Assembly (NCBI RefSeq): GCF_011304195.1
Contig: NZ_CP049887.1
Location: forward strand, 558,001-622,000
Length of the DNA stretch: 64,000 nucleotides
DNA from: Vagococcus hydrophili
GTDB lineage: Bacteria > Bacillota > Bacilli > Lactobacillales > Vagococcaceae
Reading direction: 5' to 3'
In this document: one piece after another, positions 54,721 to 61,512 of the stretch
How the letters are laid out: each line of letters opens with the position of its first letter
How positions within the stretch are numbered: the stretch's first letter is position 1
Translations under genes and position numbers: made by a program
Notes under the pieces: model-generated
Database searches by the model: none
The model's input: the letters and a program-made list of their open reading frames with translations, nothing else
What the model was told of the DNA's origin: nothing

Positions 54721-55560
54721 CTAAAAAGGTAAATCATCCATATAGTCGCTTTCTAATTCTCGACTTTTGCCAACATCTTTAAATTCTTCTCTCCATTCGG
54801 GTGGAATATAAGTAACTTCTGGCTTATCGTTACTAGTAACGTTACTTGTCAGGTATTCATCTTGCCACCCTTTATTTACGAACCACGTCACTGCTTGGCG
54901 TACAAATTTTAGTTCTGTTCGTTGGATTTCAATTTGCTTTTTATAGTCCGATAATCCTTCTAAAATCTTTTCATCCGTCACACCATCTTTGATAGCTCTT
55001 TGATAGGCTTTAAAAGATTTATCTTTTCCTTGCTTTCTTCCTTTTGGATATTGTTCCCAAATTTCATCGAATTTATTTTTTAAACTGACTGAATCAGCTT
55101 CTTTAGAAGATGATTGATTATTATTTGTAGTCTCTGTAGTAGTCTCTGTGTAGTCTATGGTATTGGTGTGTTCATTCTGAACAACTCCATCTGTTCTATT
55201 TGAACTACTCGTCTGTTCATTTTGAACACATCGATTGTTCATACAATTCAATGTTTCATAATTGATTGAATACCATTTAGTTTTGTCAAATCCAGCTTTG
55301 TTAAAATTACCAGTTATAACTAGTTCTTTTTTTATTAAACTTGATATAGTACGCCTTATAGTCATAACAGACCAAAAAGGAAACTGTTTATTCCACCCTT
55401 CGTAAGTGTTGTATATCCACTTTTTACCATTAAAAACATGATTACTTTTTTCTATCCAATAATGTACCTGCTGTATAAATATCGCTTCATTTAAACCTAT
55501 TTCTTTAGCAAGTTTTGGCAAAACCTGTATAGGATAATCATCGATTAGTAGTTTACTCAC
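54721..55560 (-). CDS. Replication initiator, DnaD-like with winged helix
   Basis: A 279-residue phage-type replisome organiser. The N-terminal winged helix (about 1-108, 'ALAKEIGLNEAIF'-like start) binds DNA. A Ser/Thr/Asn-rich linker (about 110-155) is followed by a C-terminal DnaD-like helical domain ('KFDEIWEQYPKGRKQGKDKS'). The linker-coding DNA contains four evenly spaced TGTTCA-type repeats, a likely replication origin. Translation starts at GTG with a GGGGG site. Confidence 0.8.
   Translation of the reverse strand: MSKLLIDDYPIQVLPKLAKEIGLNEAIFIQQVHYWIEKSNHVFNGKKWIYNTYEGWNKQFPFWSVMTIRRTISSLIKKELVITGNFNKAGFDKTKWYSINYETLNCMNNRCVQNEQTSSSNRTDGVVQNEHTNTIDYTETTTETTNNNQSSSKEADSVSLKNKFDEIWEQYPKGRKQGKDKSFKAYQRAIKDGVTDEKILEGLSDYKKQIEIQRTELKFVRQAVTWFVNKGWQDEYLTSNVTSNDKPEVTYIPPEWREEFKDVGKSRELESDYMDDLPF
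55127..55250. repeat. Candidate replication origin, iteron array inside the initiator gene
   Basis: Palindromic 15-mers TGTTCATTCTGAACA (55169-55183), TGTTCTATTTGAACT (55192-55206) and TGTTCATTTTGAACA (55214-55228), and a half-site TGTTCAT (55236-55242), start at intervals of 23, 22 and 22 bp. On one side three GTAGTCT repeats occur (55127, 55139, 55150). Origins within initiator genes are known for lambda O-type phage systems. Confidence 0.6.
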
Positions 55561-55562
55561 TT

Positions 55563-55925
55563 CTAAACCCCCAAACTTTCTTGATAGTTATAAATCAATC
55601 CTTCATTCCATGTATTTAAATTAGCAGCTTCAACACTTTGGATTCTTTCAGTCATATTTACAGTTTGCATTTTGATACTCCTTAATCCTTCTGACCGTTC
55701 TTTTTCGTTTATAGGGATATAAAAGCCATTATCTGAATTTATACCTCTTGAAGCGCAAATTGGAATTCCATGAATCATGATTAATCGACTTATAACAGAT
55801 TGGATGCTTCTTTCATCAATTCCAATTGATTTAGTTATTTCTTTTAAAGGAATTTTTTTATCTTTGCCTCTTGGAATCATACAGACCACTGATGTTTCAA
55901 TAATTGATAGTTCTTTTCTTTTCAT
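55563..55925 (-). CDS. Winged-helix DNA-binding protein of the replication block
   Basis: A 120-residue protein with a predicted winged helix-turn-helix in its N-terminal half ('IPLKEITKSIGIDERSIQSVISRL') followed by a wing-like segment. The ATG at 55925 has AAGGGG eight bases upstream; an in-frame GTG at 55931 overlaps the upstream stop codon. It is 2 bp from the initiator gene. It probably acts in replication or its control; no specific family is recognised. Confidence 0.65.
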   Translation of the reverse strand: MKRKELSIIETSVVCMIPRGKDKKIPLKEITKSIGIDERSIQSVISRLIMIHGIPICASRGINSDNGFYIPINEKERSEGLRSIKMQTVNMTERIQSVEAANLNTWNEGLIYNYQESLGV

Positions 55926-55930
55926 ATTCA

Positions 55931-56149
55931 CTACCCCTTATCAAGAAACTCAATAGTATTATCAGTTTGTTCGATTGAAGCTAATTTAATACAAGAGACC
56001 AACCCATTTAAACCATCTAAGTCATCAATTGTAATATCGTTAAGAGAAGTAAACTTATCATCTATGAAATCTTGTAAACCTTTAATTGCATTTGCTAACA
56101 TAACTTGCCCTCTTAATAACTTCATATCAGTAATTTTTTTATTTTCCAT
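55931..56149 (-). CDS. Small hypothetical satellite protein
   Basis: A 72-residue acidic helical protein ('KITDMKLLRGQVMLANAIKG' near the start). The ATG at 56149 with GGGG nine bases upstream is preferred; the ATG at 56164 is too close to its possible site. It is part of the leftward early operon. No family recognised; products of this size in this position are often phage-derived regulators. Confidence 0.5.
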   Translation of the reverse strand: MENKKITDMKLLRGQVMLANAIKGLQDFIDDKFTSLNDITIDDLDGLNGLVSCIKLASIEQTDNTIEFLDKG

Positions 56150-56174
56150 TTTTAAATTCCCCATTCCCTATAAT

Positions 56175-56258
56175 TTGTGATAGAATAAGGGATAATTAGA
56201 CTTGCAAATCTATTTATCCCGCACTGTTAAGAACGCCAATTCTTACGGTGCTTTTTTT
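56175..56258 (+). ncRNA. Candidate small RNA antisense to the early operon
   Basis: On the plus strand, TATAAT at 56169-56174 is followed by a hairpin (GGGATAA at 56189-56195 with TTATCCC at 56214-56220). A terminator follows: GCAC/GTGC and TAAGAA/TTCTTA stems, 56221-56251, then seven T. All flanking genes are on the minus strand, so a plus-strand terminator there is unexplained otherwise. No good -35 is visible. Confidence 0.4.
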
Positions 56259-56538
56259 ATTCATAAAGAAAATTTTCTACAGCTTCTATCATTTCCATTT
56301 CTTTCTTAATGCCTTCTAAGTCTTTAATTACTTCGCCTAATTTTTCACTTGGTACACAAGCTATCACTTCACTCTTATCATTAAATAAAATAGATCCTTC
56401 ATCGGTCACATTTTTTAAAATTTCAATTTGACCTTTAATAAGCTCTTCCCATCTTAAACTGTAATCAAAAATTTTATTTTCTAGATCTTTAAGTGTTTGT
56501 TCTGATTTGCCAGTATTCATTTCAATAATTTTATCCAT
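56257..56538 (-). CDS. Small helical satellite protein
   Basis: A 93-residue, charged, helical protein ('TGKSEQTLKDLENKIFDY' near the start, 'IEAVENFLYE' at the end). The ATG at 56538 has AGGAG seven bases upstream, after the previous stop codon; longer in-frame starts overlap the upstream gene. No family recognised. Confidence 0.55.
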   Translation of the reverse strand: MDKIIEMNTGKSEQTLKDLENKIFDYSLRWEELIKGQIEILKNVTDEGSILFNDKSEVIACVPSEKLGEVIKDLEGIKKEMEMIEAVENFLYE

Positions 56539-56548
56539 TTCCATTCTC

Positions 56549-56776
56549 CTAAAATTCAAATTTGCCTTCATTAGCTTCGTATTCCTTTAACTCATTAACC
56601 AGTTTTTCCGCTTCTCTCATTTCTTCCATCGCTTCCTGGAACGTTTGACTATTACAAATATCTTCCACAAAATTTTCACTCTTAGAATCCATACGATCAA
56701 AATATTGAATTGATGCCAATTTATTAGTGATAGATCGTTTTAGCCGATAAAATTCTTTGTATTTTTCACTTTGCAT
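56549..56776 (-). CDS. Small helical satellite protein
   Basis: A 75-residue helical protein ('QSEKYKEFYRLKRSITNKLA' start, acidic C-terminal half). The ATG at 56776 is preferred; it lies inside the last codons of the membrane-protein gene, giving an 11-bp overlap and likely coupling. A weak AAGTGAG lies upstream. No recognised family. Confidence 0.55.
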   Translation of the reverse strand: MQSEKYKEFYRLKRSITNKLASIQYFDRMDSKSENFVEDICNSQTFQEAMEEMREAEKLVNELKEYEANEGKFEF

Positions 56777-56954
56777 ATTTCTCACTTCTTTTCTTTTTCG
56801 GTTGAAATGATGCAATGTCTAAATTAAACAAAAACATCATAAACATTGGAATACCTAGAACAGCTATTAACTTACCGTCTAAACTTCCTAATATCATTCC
56901 TAGCACAAATACAACTAGTAAAGCTCCGTAACGTCTAACAGCGTAAATATTCAC
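56766..56954 (-). CDS. Small two-helix membrane protein
   Basis: A 62-residue membrane protein with two hydrophobic segments (about 9-24 and 28-47) and a Lys-rich tail ('QPKKKRSEKYAK'). Translation starts at GTG (56954) with GGAGG seven bases upstream. It is an early-operon gene of the element. It could be an exclusion-type protein, but nothing specific supports that. Confidence 0.6.
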   Translation of the reverse strand: MNIYAVRRYGALLVVFVLGMILGSLDGKLIAVLGIPMFMMFLFNLDIASFQPKKKRSEKYAK

Positions 56955-56988
56955 TTCTATTCCTCCATCCGCAAACGCCCATTTGCTT

Positions 56989-57258
56989 TTATCTTTGATT
57001 TTTTAACATGAACCGATCTAACTCTTTGGTGTAATAAAAAACATTTCCACCTTCTATTGGTTCATACCTCTTTAAACCGTTCTTTTCATACTTAAGCAAT
57101 GTTCCAATTGAAACGCCATCATAATACTTAGAGACATTCTTTTGCTGTATAAAAGGTGGCTTTTGCGCTTGTTGCTCCACTAGTTCAATCATTCGTTGAT
57201 AAGTTTCTTGATGTTGCTTTAGTAACTCTTGTTCGTACTCGATACTGAACATTTTCAA
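56989..57258 (-). CDS. Excisionase/HTH_17-like DNA-binding protein
   Basis: An 89-residue protein whose C-terminal part ('NVSKYYDGVSIGTLLKYEKNGLKRYEP') fits a MerR-like winged helix as in excisionases and HTH_17 proteins. The N-terminal part is helical. GAGGAG fits a TTG start at 57258 (8 bases); an in-frame GTG at 57267 overlaps that site. A tandem TACTAAG operator (57272-57288) directly precedes it, so it is likely repressed by the CI/Cro pair. Confidence 0.6.
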   Translation of the reverse strand: MKMFSIEYEQELLKQHQETYQRMIELVEQQAQKPPFIQQKNVSKYYDGVSIGTLLKYEKNGLKRYEPIEGGNVFYYTKELDRFMLKNQR

Positions 57259-57271
57259 ATCAGTCACTCCT

Positions 57272-57288
57272 CTTAGTATTTCTTAGTA
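57272..57288 (-). promoter_or_regulatory. Operator 1 (tandem TACTAAG)
   Basis: Minus strand: TACTAAG-AAA-TACTAAG, two identical heptamers 10 bp apart. Located upstream of the excisionase-like gene. Confidence 0.6.
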
Positions 57289-57290
57289 AA

Positions 57291-57491
57291 TTAATTAAAA
57301 AAAATATCATCAATTGTAATATTTGGAAATAAAGGCTTTAAAATTTCTTTAAACTTCATTTTTTCTTTATCAGAAAATTGAGTTTGCCTTTTCTCTTTTT
57401 TCCAATAAGCTTGCTTAGATATATTGAATTTTTTTGCCATTTGATCTTGAGTCATCCCTAACATTATGCGATACCCTGCTATTTTATTCAT
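57291..57491 (-). CDS. Cro-like helix-turn-helix repressor
   Basis: A 66-residue XRE-family DNA-binding protein. The helix-turn-helix reads 'MTQDQMAKKFNISKQAYWKKEK'. The ATG at 57491 has AGGTGA eight bases upstream; upstream in-frame codons run into the operator region. It diverges from the CI-like gene, with two operators between them, forming a lysogeny-type switch. Confidence 0.82.
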   Translation of the reverse strand: MNKIAGYRIMLGMTQDQMAKKFNISKQAYWKKEKRQTQFSDKEKMKFKEILKPLFPNITIDDIFFN

Positions 57492-57509
57492 GTCAATCAC
57501 CTCTTTTTT

Positions 57510-57526
57510 CTTAGTATATCTTAGTA
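57510..57526 (-). promoter_or_regulatory. Operator 2 (tandem TACTAAG)
   Basis: Minus strand: TACTAAG-ATA-TACTAAG, 10 bp apart, just upstream of the Cro-like gene in the divergent control region. Confidence 0.6.
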
Positions 57527-57568
57527 CAATTAAATTTAAACATATTTTTTTACATAAGTCAAACATTT

Positions 57569-57585
57569 CTTTGTATTTCTTAGCT
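57569..57585 (-). promoter_or_regulatory. Operator 3 (degenerate TACTAAG pair)
   Basis: Minus strand: AGCTAAG-AAA-TACAAAG, two mismatched heptamers with the same 10-bp period, on the CI-gene side of the divergent region. Confidence 0.45.
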
Positions 57586-57633
57586 AAATAGTTTAATATT
57601 GAATTATCATTTTAAATAGGAGATTTTAAAGAC

Positions 57634-58203
57634 ATGGATAATAATAAACCTTCACCAATTGAAGTAGGTCAACGAATACGAAATATCAGATTAGAGAAAG
57701 GAATGAGTATGGATGATTTTGGTTTCTTAATTGATGGTTCAGCCAAAAGTGGGACAATCGCCAATTGGGAAACTGGAAAAAATCTACCTAATCCAAATAG
57801 ACTAAAAAGAATTGCTGAAATAGGAAATACAACAACTCTATATTTATTATATGGAATTCTCCCCTTAGATAATCAATATATATTACCTAAAGAAGATAGT
57901 GATGAAATAAAATTAGTGTTAAATCAAGATAAAACACTTAATATAAAAGAATCAATCCTCAAATCAGTAGTTGAAGATTTAACAACGTTTAACTATTCTA
58001 ATTTAAATGAATTTGATTTAAGCTTATTGTTTCATTCTTTGGAATTTATTAAATTAGATTCTGACGAACAAATTGAAAAATTACTTATAAAATTCATTTC
58101 TAATTTAAACTGGAAAATAAAAAATCAAAGTATTGATAAAGATATTATCACTAAAAAATTAGAAAATATTATCACTGATTTTGAAAATGACATAGAATTA
58201 TAA
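57634..58203 (+). CDS. CI-like repressor of the element
   Basis: A 189-residue regulator. N-terminal XRE helix-turn-helix at about 10-65 ('IRNIRLEKGMSMDDFGFLID', then 'NWETGKNLPNPNRLKRIAEI'). The C-terminal half is acidic and helical and has no peptidase S24 motif, so it is unlikely to self-cleave. Induction would need a helper protein or antirepressor, as in phage-inducible islands. AGGAG precedes the ATG. It is followed by the integrase gene in the same direction. Confidence 0.82.
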   Translation: MDNNKPSPIEVGQRIRNIRLEKGMSMDDFGFLIDGSAKSGTIANWETGKNLPNPNRLKRIAEIGNTTTLYLLYGILPLDNQYILPKEDSDEIKLVLNQDKTLNIKESILKSVVEDLTTFNYSNLNEFDLSLLFHSLEFIKLDSDEQIEKLLIKFISNLNWKIKNQSIDKDIITKKLENIITDFENDIEL

Positions 58204-58259
58204 CAGTATTTCTCAAACTCCTCGCAAACGCCCGTAGCAAGATAAGGGAGAGAAAACAA

Positions 58260-59432
58260 ATGGCAACATTCAAGCAATACGATAAAAAAGACGGTTCTAA
58301 GGCGTGGCAATTCCAAGCCTACTTAGGTGTTAACCCGACAACAAACAAGGCAGTAAAGACAACAAGAAGAGGTTTCAAGACAAAAAAAGAAGCCCAACTA
58401 GAACTTAATCGTTTACTAGTGGACTTTGAACAGAACGGATTACAAAAAGAGACGGTTACGACCTTTAAGGAGGTTTGTGAGCTTTGGTTGATAACTTATA
58501 AGAAAACAGTTAAAGAGACAACCTACATCACGACAGAGCGTTATATGACCAAGTATGTCTTGCCTTCATTCGGAGATATTAGAGTGGATAAACTTAACTT
58601 AAAAACATGCCAGGTAGAAGTTAATAAGTGGGCTGACAAAACGAAAATGTATAAAATAATCTTGCAGTATGCTTCTAAAGTAATGGAATATGCGATCAGT
58701 TTAGAGTTAGCTGACCGCAATCCTTTTAACAGTGTTATACGACCTACACCAAAAAAAGTGATAGAGCAAGATAAAATAAAGTTCTATACGTTAGACGAAT
58801 TAAAGCAGCTGTTTGAGTTCCTGGAGAACAGAGTTAAACAAAACGCTAACGGTCAATTAATGCAAAAATATTTTTCTGAATTGGATCTTACTCTATTTCG
58901 GTTTTTGACCTATTCGGGATTACGCGGTGCTGAAGCAAGCGCCTTAGAATGGCAAGATATTGATTTCATTGATAAAACAGTGACAGTTAATAAAAATATG
59001 TCTCTTACAAAGAATGGCTTTGTTGTCTCTACGCCTAAAACTAAAAGTTCATATAGAACGATCACTTTAGATGATAAAACGCTTAGATTGCTTAAAAAGT
59101 GGCAACTAAGACAAAAAGAAATGCTCTTTGCTAATGGTTTAAGAGATAATAACGTTGTCTTTACTAACTTGTTCGGTGAACGATTCACTAGACAAGATTT
59201 ATATCAACGTGCTTCCAGGTTATCAAAGGCTGCTGATCTTCATGTAATTGGCGTTCATGGTTTTAGACATACCCACGCATCACTTTTATTTGAGAGTGGT
59301 GCCAGCATGAAAGAAGCACAAGTTAGATTAGGTCACAGCAGCATCGAAATGACTATGAATATCTATACCCACGTTACAAAAGAAGTCACTGAAAAAACAG
59401 TTGAGAAGCTAATGAAATTTGCTAATTTGTAG
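58260..59432 (+). CDS. int: Tyrosine integrase of the element
   Basis: A 390-residue site-specific integrase with three domains: arm-binding AP2-like N-terminus (about 1-55), core-binding domain (about 65-165) and catalytic domain (about 190-385). Catalytic residues: Arg in 'YSGLRGAEASAL', 'HGFRHTHASLL' with His and Arg, His in 'LGHSSIEMTM', and Tyr in 'MNIYTHV'. It recombines the 19-bp core in rpmA; paired ATGGCATTCA sites near both ends fit arm binding. GGGAG precedes the ATG. Confidence 0.95.
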   Translation: MATFKQYDKKDGSKAWQFQAYLGVNPTTNKAVKTTRRGFKTKKEAQLELNRLLVDFEQNGLQKETVTTFKEVCELWLITYKKTVKETTYITTERYMTKYVLPSFGDIRVDKLNLKTCQVEVNKWADKTKMYKIILQYASKVMEYAISLELADRNPFNSVIRPTPKKVIEQDKIKFYTLDELKQLFEFLENRVKQNANGQLMQKYFSELDLTLFRFLTYSGLRGAEASALEWQDIDFIDKTVTVNKNMSLTKNGFVVSTPKTKSSYRTITLDDKTLRLLKKWQLRQKEMLFANGLRDNNVVFTNLFGERFTRQDLYQRASRLSKAADLHVIGVHGFRHTHASLLFESGASMKEAQVRLGHSSIEMTMNIYTHVTKEVTEKTVEKLMKFANL

Positions 59433-59435
59433 TCA

Positions 59436-59457
59436 ATGGCATTCAAAATGGCATTCA
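59436..59457. repeat. Integrase arm-type sites, right pair
   Basis: ATGGCATTCA at 59436-59445 and 59448-59457, same 12-bp period as the left pair. They lie 3 bp after the integrase gene and 71 bp inside the right attachment core. Confidence 0.75.
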
Positions 59458-59481
59458 ATTTCAATTCAAGACAAAATAAAA

Positions 59482-59516
59482 AAGCCTAAGCCCTTGATAG
59501 ATAAGGGTTTAGACTT
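59482..59516 (-). terminator. Element-encoded terminator for rpmA
   Basis: AAGCCTAAGCCCTT pairs with AAGGGTTTAGACTT (two mismatched pairs) around a short loop, and the minus strand then runs into T-rich sequence. It lies inside the element, 13 bp past the attachment core, and replaces the displaced chromosomal terminator at 46181. Confidence 0.75.
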
Positions 59517-59528
59517 ATAATAAATTTA

Positions 59529-59547
59529 ATTATTTAGCTACTGGATA
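59529..59547. repeat. Right attachment site core (19 bp)
   Basis: Identical to 46212-46230. It comprises the final codons and stop codon of rpmA on the minus strand, so integration leaves the gene intact. Confidence 0.9.
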
Positions 59548-59814
59548 TACAGACACTTGAGTTTTTTCGCGGCCTTTACGTTCGAAACGTACAACACCTT
59601 CAACTTTAGCGTACAATGTATCATCTCCACCACGGCCAACGTTTACACCTGGATAAATTTTAGTACCGCGTTGACGGTATAAAATTGAACCACCTGAAAC
59701 AGTTTGTCCATCAGCACGTTTAGCACCTAAACGTTTTGATTGTGAATCACGACCGTTAGTTGTAGAACCGCCCCCTTTTTTGTGGGCGAATAATTGTAAG
59801 TTAATTTTCAACAT
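59530..59814 (-). CDS. rpmA: 50S ribosomal protein L27
   Basis: A 94-residue ribosomal protein of the peptidyl-transferase centre region. Its N-terminus '[18 protein letters not shown]' carries the Firmicutes leader removed by the Prp protease, expected between Phe9 and Ala10 by analogy with S. aureus. Prp is encoded just upstream. The last codons serve as the integration site of the mobile element. An AGGAGGTG site precedes the ATG. Confidence 0.98.
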   Translation of the reverse strand: MLKINLQLFAHKKGGGSTTNGRDSQSKRLGAKRADGQTVSGGSILYRQRGTKIYPGVNVGRGGDDTLYAKVEGVVRFERKGREKTQVSVYPVAK

Positions 59815-59835
59815 GAAAAAAGCACCTCCTTGAAA

Positions 59836-60156
59836 TTATTTTACACGAATATATGATTCATATTCTTTTTCGATATCTCTCAACCCAATATATAGACTGT
59901 TCATCAGAATATCTGTTGTTTCGATTTGTTTATCAGACAAATCTGACAAAATCTCAACAAACAAGTAACCATCATCCATATCTACGATTGGTTGATAACC
60001 CGCTAATTCGTCAATACTGTTCACTACATTTATCGCAAGGACAGAGGCAGCGGCACAAACTATATCAGAACCCGATTCAGCAAAATCAGCATGACCAGAC
60101 ATTTCAAAAGAAACAATCCTATCAGCATCTTTTCTGGTAAACTTAGCTTCGATCAT
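59836..60156 (-). CDS. prp: Ribosomal-processing cysteine protease Prp (YsxB)
   Basis: A 106-residue protease that trims the N-terminal leader of L27. The catalytic pair is His22 in 'MSGHADFA' and Cys34 in 'DIVCAAAS'. It sits between rplU and rpmA as in most Firmicutes. The ATG at 60156 is likely; an in-frame TTG one codon earlier is possible. The ribosome site is weak. Confidence 0.93.
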   Translation of the reverse strand: MIEAKFTRKDADRIVSFEMSGHADFAESGSDIVCAAASVLAINVVNSIDELAGYQPIVDMDDGYLFVEILSDLSDKQIETTDILMNSLYIGLRDIEKEYESYIRVK

Positions 60157-60182
60157 CAAGATACCAACTTTCTAAATTTTAA

Positions 60183-60491
60183 TTATGCGTTAATTGCATC
60201 GATCATTACTTTAGTGTAAGGTTGACGATGACCTTGTTTACGATGTGAATCTTTTTTAGGTTTGTATTTGTAAGTTACAACTTTCTTTTGTTTTCCTTGT
60301 TTTTCAACAGTTCCTTCAACAGTTGCACCTTTAACAGTTGGAGCACCAATCTTTGTTGTTTCTCCACCTACTAAAATAACTTCATCAAACACAACTTTTT
60401 CGCCAGCTTCTACGTTTAATTTTTCAACGTAAATTGCTTGACCTACTTCTACTTTTAATTGTTTACCACCAGTTTTTACAATAGCGTACAT
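60183..60491 (-). CDS. rplU: 50S ribosomal protein L21
   Basis: A 102-residue 23S rRNA-binding ribosomal protein. Starts '[17 protein letters not shown]' and ends '[19 protein letters not shown]..', both highly conserved. It is the first gene of rplU-prp-rpmA, with a GAAGGAGGTG ribosome site and a structured leader in front. Confidence 0.98.
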   Translation of the reverse strand: MYAIVKTGGKQLKVEVGQAIYVEKLNVEAGEKVVFDEVILVGGETTKIGAPTVKGATVEGTVEKQGKQKKVVTYKYKPKKDSHRKQGHRQPYTKVMIDAINA

Positions 60492-60604
60492 GTTTGTTCC
60501 GCACCTCCTTCTCTTTACTTAGACTCGCCAATTTAAGCGCCGTAACTGAATACAGTCTGAATACTTAATATGTGCGGTTGTAGTTGTGGTGCACACAAAT
60601 ACAA
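60492..60604 (-). promoter_or_regulatory. Candidate L21 leader RNA
   Basis: About 113 bases of leader between the predicted transcription start and rplU, with GTGTGCAC near its 5' end and complementary segments such as GGCGC/GCG. Firmicutes have a conserved L21 leader that is thought to bind L21 for feedback control. I matched it by position and general character, not by a covariance model. Confidence 0.55.
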
Positions 60605-60611
60605 CATTAAT

Positions 60612-60640
60612 ATAATATCAAAAAAAAAGAGATAGGTCAA
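60612..60640 (-). promoter_or_regulatory. Promoter of rplU-prp-rpmA
   Basis: Minus strand: TTGACC (60640-60635), exactly 17 bases, TATTAT (60617-60612). The -35 lies inside the terminator hairpin of the upstream TetR gene. Confidence 0.7.
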
Positions 60641-60658
60641 CAAAATGTTGGCCTATCT
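60620..60658 (-). terminator. Terminator after the TetR gene
   Basis: AGATAGGTCAAC (60630-60641) and GTTGGCCTATCT (60647-60658) form a 12-bp stem with one G-T pair and a 5-base loop. The minus strand then has nine T. Confidence 0.88.
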
Positions 60659-60668
60659 TTCAATTTTT

Positions 60669-61283
60669 TTATTCTGCGTCAGAAACAAATAATTCTTTCA
60701 AGCCAATCTCAACAAATAATTCTGATCTAAATAATTTAGCCACATTAGTTGCCATGTAGTGATTCGCATAAATTTTTCCTTCAACAACCCACGCATCTGC
60801 AATACCAAGTAATGCAAACACTAAGAAGTTATTCAATAACTCTTTAGGCATTTTTCTAACAGGAATAGAGTTTCCGTAATTCACATGTTCTAAGATGTAA
60901 TCATACAACTTATCACTAAATAACGTTCTATACATTTCTGCATCATTTTCTTTTAATAAAGTAACAAAGAATTCTGGTGACTCACCAATGTAGTCAAACA
61001 CTCTGTCTAAAATAATTTGAGGAATCAACTTATCTTCATTGCCATCATAAGCAACATATTTCACGACATTATCGTAAAAGTCCTCAATAATTTCTTCCAT
61101 AATCGTTTCAACGAATGTATCTTTATCACGATAATGTAAATAGAATGTTCCCCTTGTTACACCTGCTTGATTTGTTAAGTCTTTGATATTCATCTCACTT
61201 AACTTACGAGTTTTTAGTAAATCTAAAAACGCTTGTCTTAGTTTCTTACGAGTTTTAACAACTCGTGGATCAATTTTCCCCAT
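60669..61283 (-). CDS. TetR/AcrR-family transcriptional regulator
   Basis: A 204-residue regulator. The N-terminal helix-turn-helix (about 10-55) includes 'MNIKDLTNQAGVTRGTFYLHYRDKDTF'; the C-terminal half is an all-helical ligand and dimer domain. The ATG at 61283 has AAGGGGAAG eight bases upstream; in-frame extension to 61361 lacks a site. It is a single-gene unit next to rplU and no obvious transporter is adjacent, so its targets are unknown. Confidence 0.88.
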   Translation of the reverse strand: MGKIDPRVVKTRKKLRQAFLDLLKTRKLSEMNIKDLTNQAGVTRGTFYLHYRDKDTFVETIMEEIIEDFYDNVVKYVAYDGNEDKLIPQIILDRVFDYIGESPEFFVTLLKENDAEMYRTLFSDKLYDYILEHVNYGNSIPVRKMPKELLNNFLVFALLGIADAWVVEGKIYANHYMATNVAKLFRSELFVEIGLKELFVSDAE

Positions 61284-61512
61284 ATTATTCTTCCCCTTAC
61301 TTAATGTACTAAAACTTAAAATGCGTTCTACGAAGTTTCCCAATAGCCTCCTACAACACATACATGATTATATATCATCTATTGTCTTTTGTCTAGTATT
61401 ATTGCTTGGTGTTTATTTATTATCTATTTATTCTTCTTAATTTATTTACTACCAATCTTTGTAAATAATAATTATAAAAAGAACATTCGAAAAAACTTTT
61501 TTAAAATTATGC

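Larger units (their letters stand above)
46212..59547. mobile_element. 13.3-kb integrated phage-satellite-like element in rpmA
   Basis: It is bounded by a 19-bp direct repeat (46212-46230 and 59529-59547) that is the 3' end of rpmA including its stop codon, so rpmA stays intact. It encodes, from the right end: tyrosine integrase and CI-like repressor (rightward), then leftward Cro-like, excisionase-like, small genes, DnaD-like and DnaC-like replication proteins, two unknown proteins, a second recombinase, a coiled-coil protein, a major capsid protein and a tape measure protein. An 89-residue gene near the left end is rightward. No terminase, portal, protease or lysis genes are seen. Size and layout fit phage-inducible chromosomal islands; a decayed prophage is the alternative. 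Confidence 0.85.

Noticed and set aside
55127-55250. CRISPR-like array in the initiator gene
   Set aside because: Repeats are only 7-15 bp with 7-9 bp gaps and lie in a coding sequence; iterons explain them. No cas genes are in the window.
58217-58240. CGCAAACGCCC shared with 56970-56980 as a recombination repeat
   Set aside because: Only 11 bp match, flanks differ, and both lie near ribosome sites; probably chance or shared ancestry of small-element leaders.
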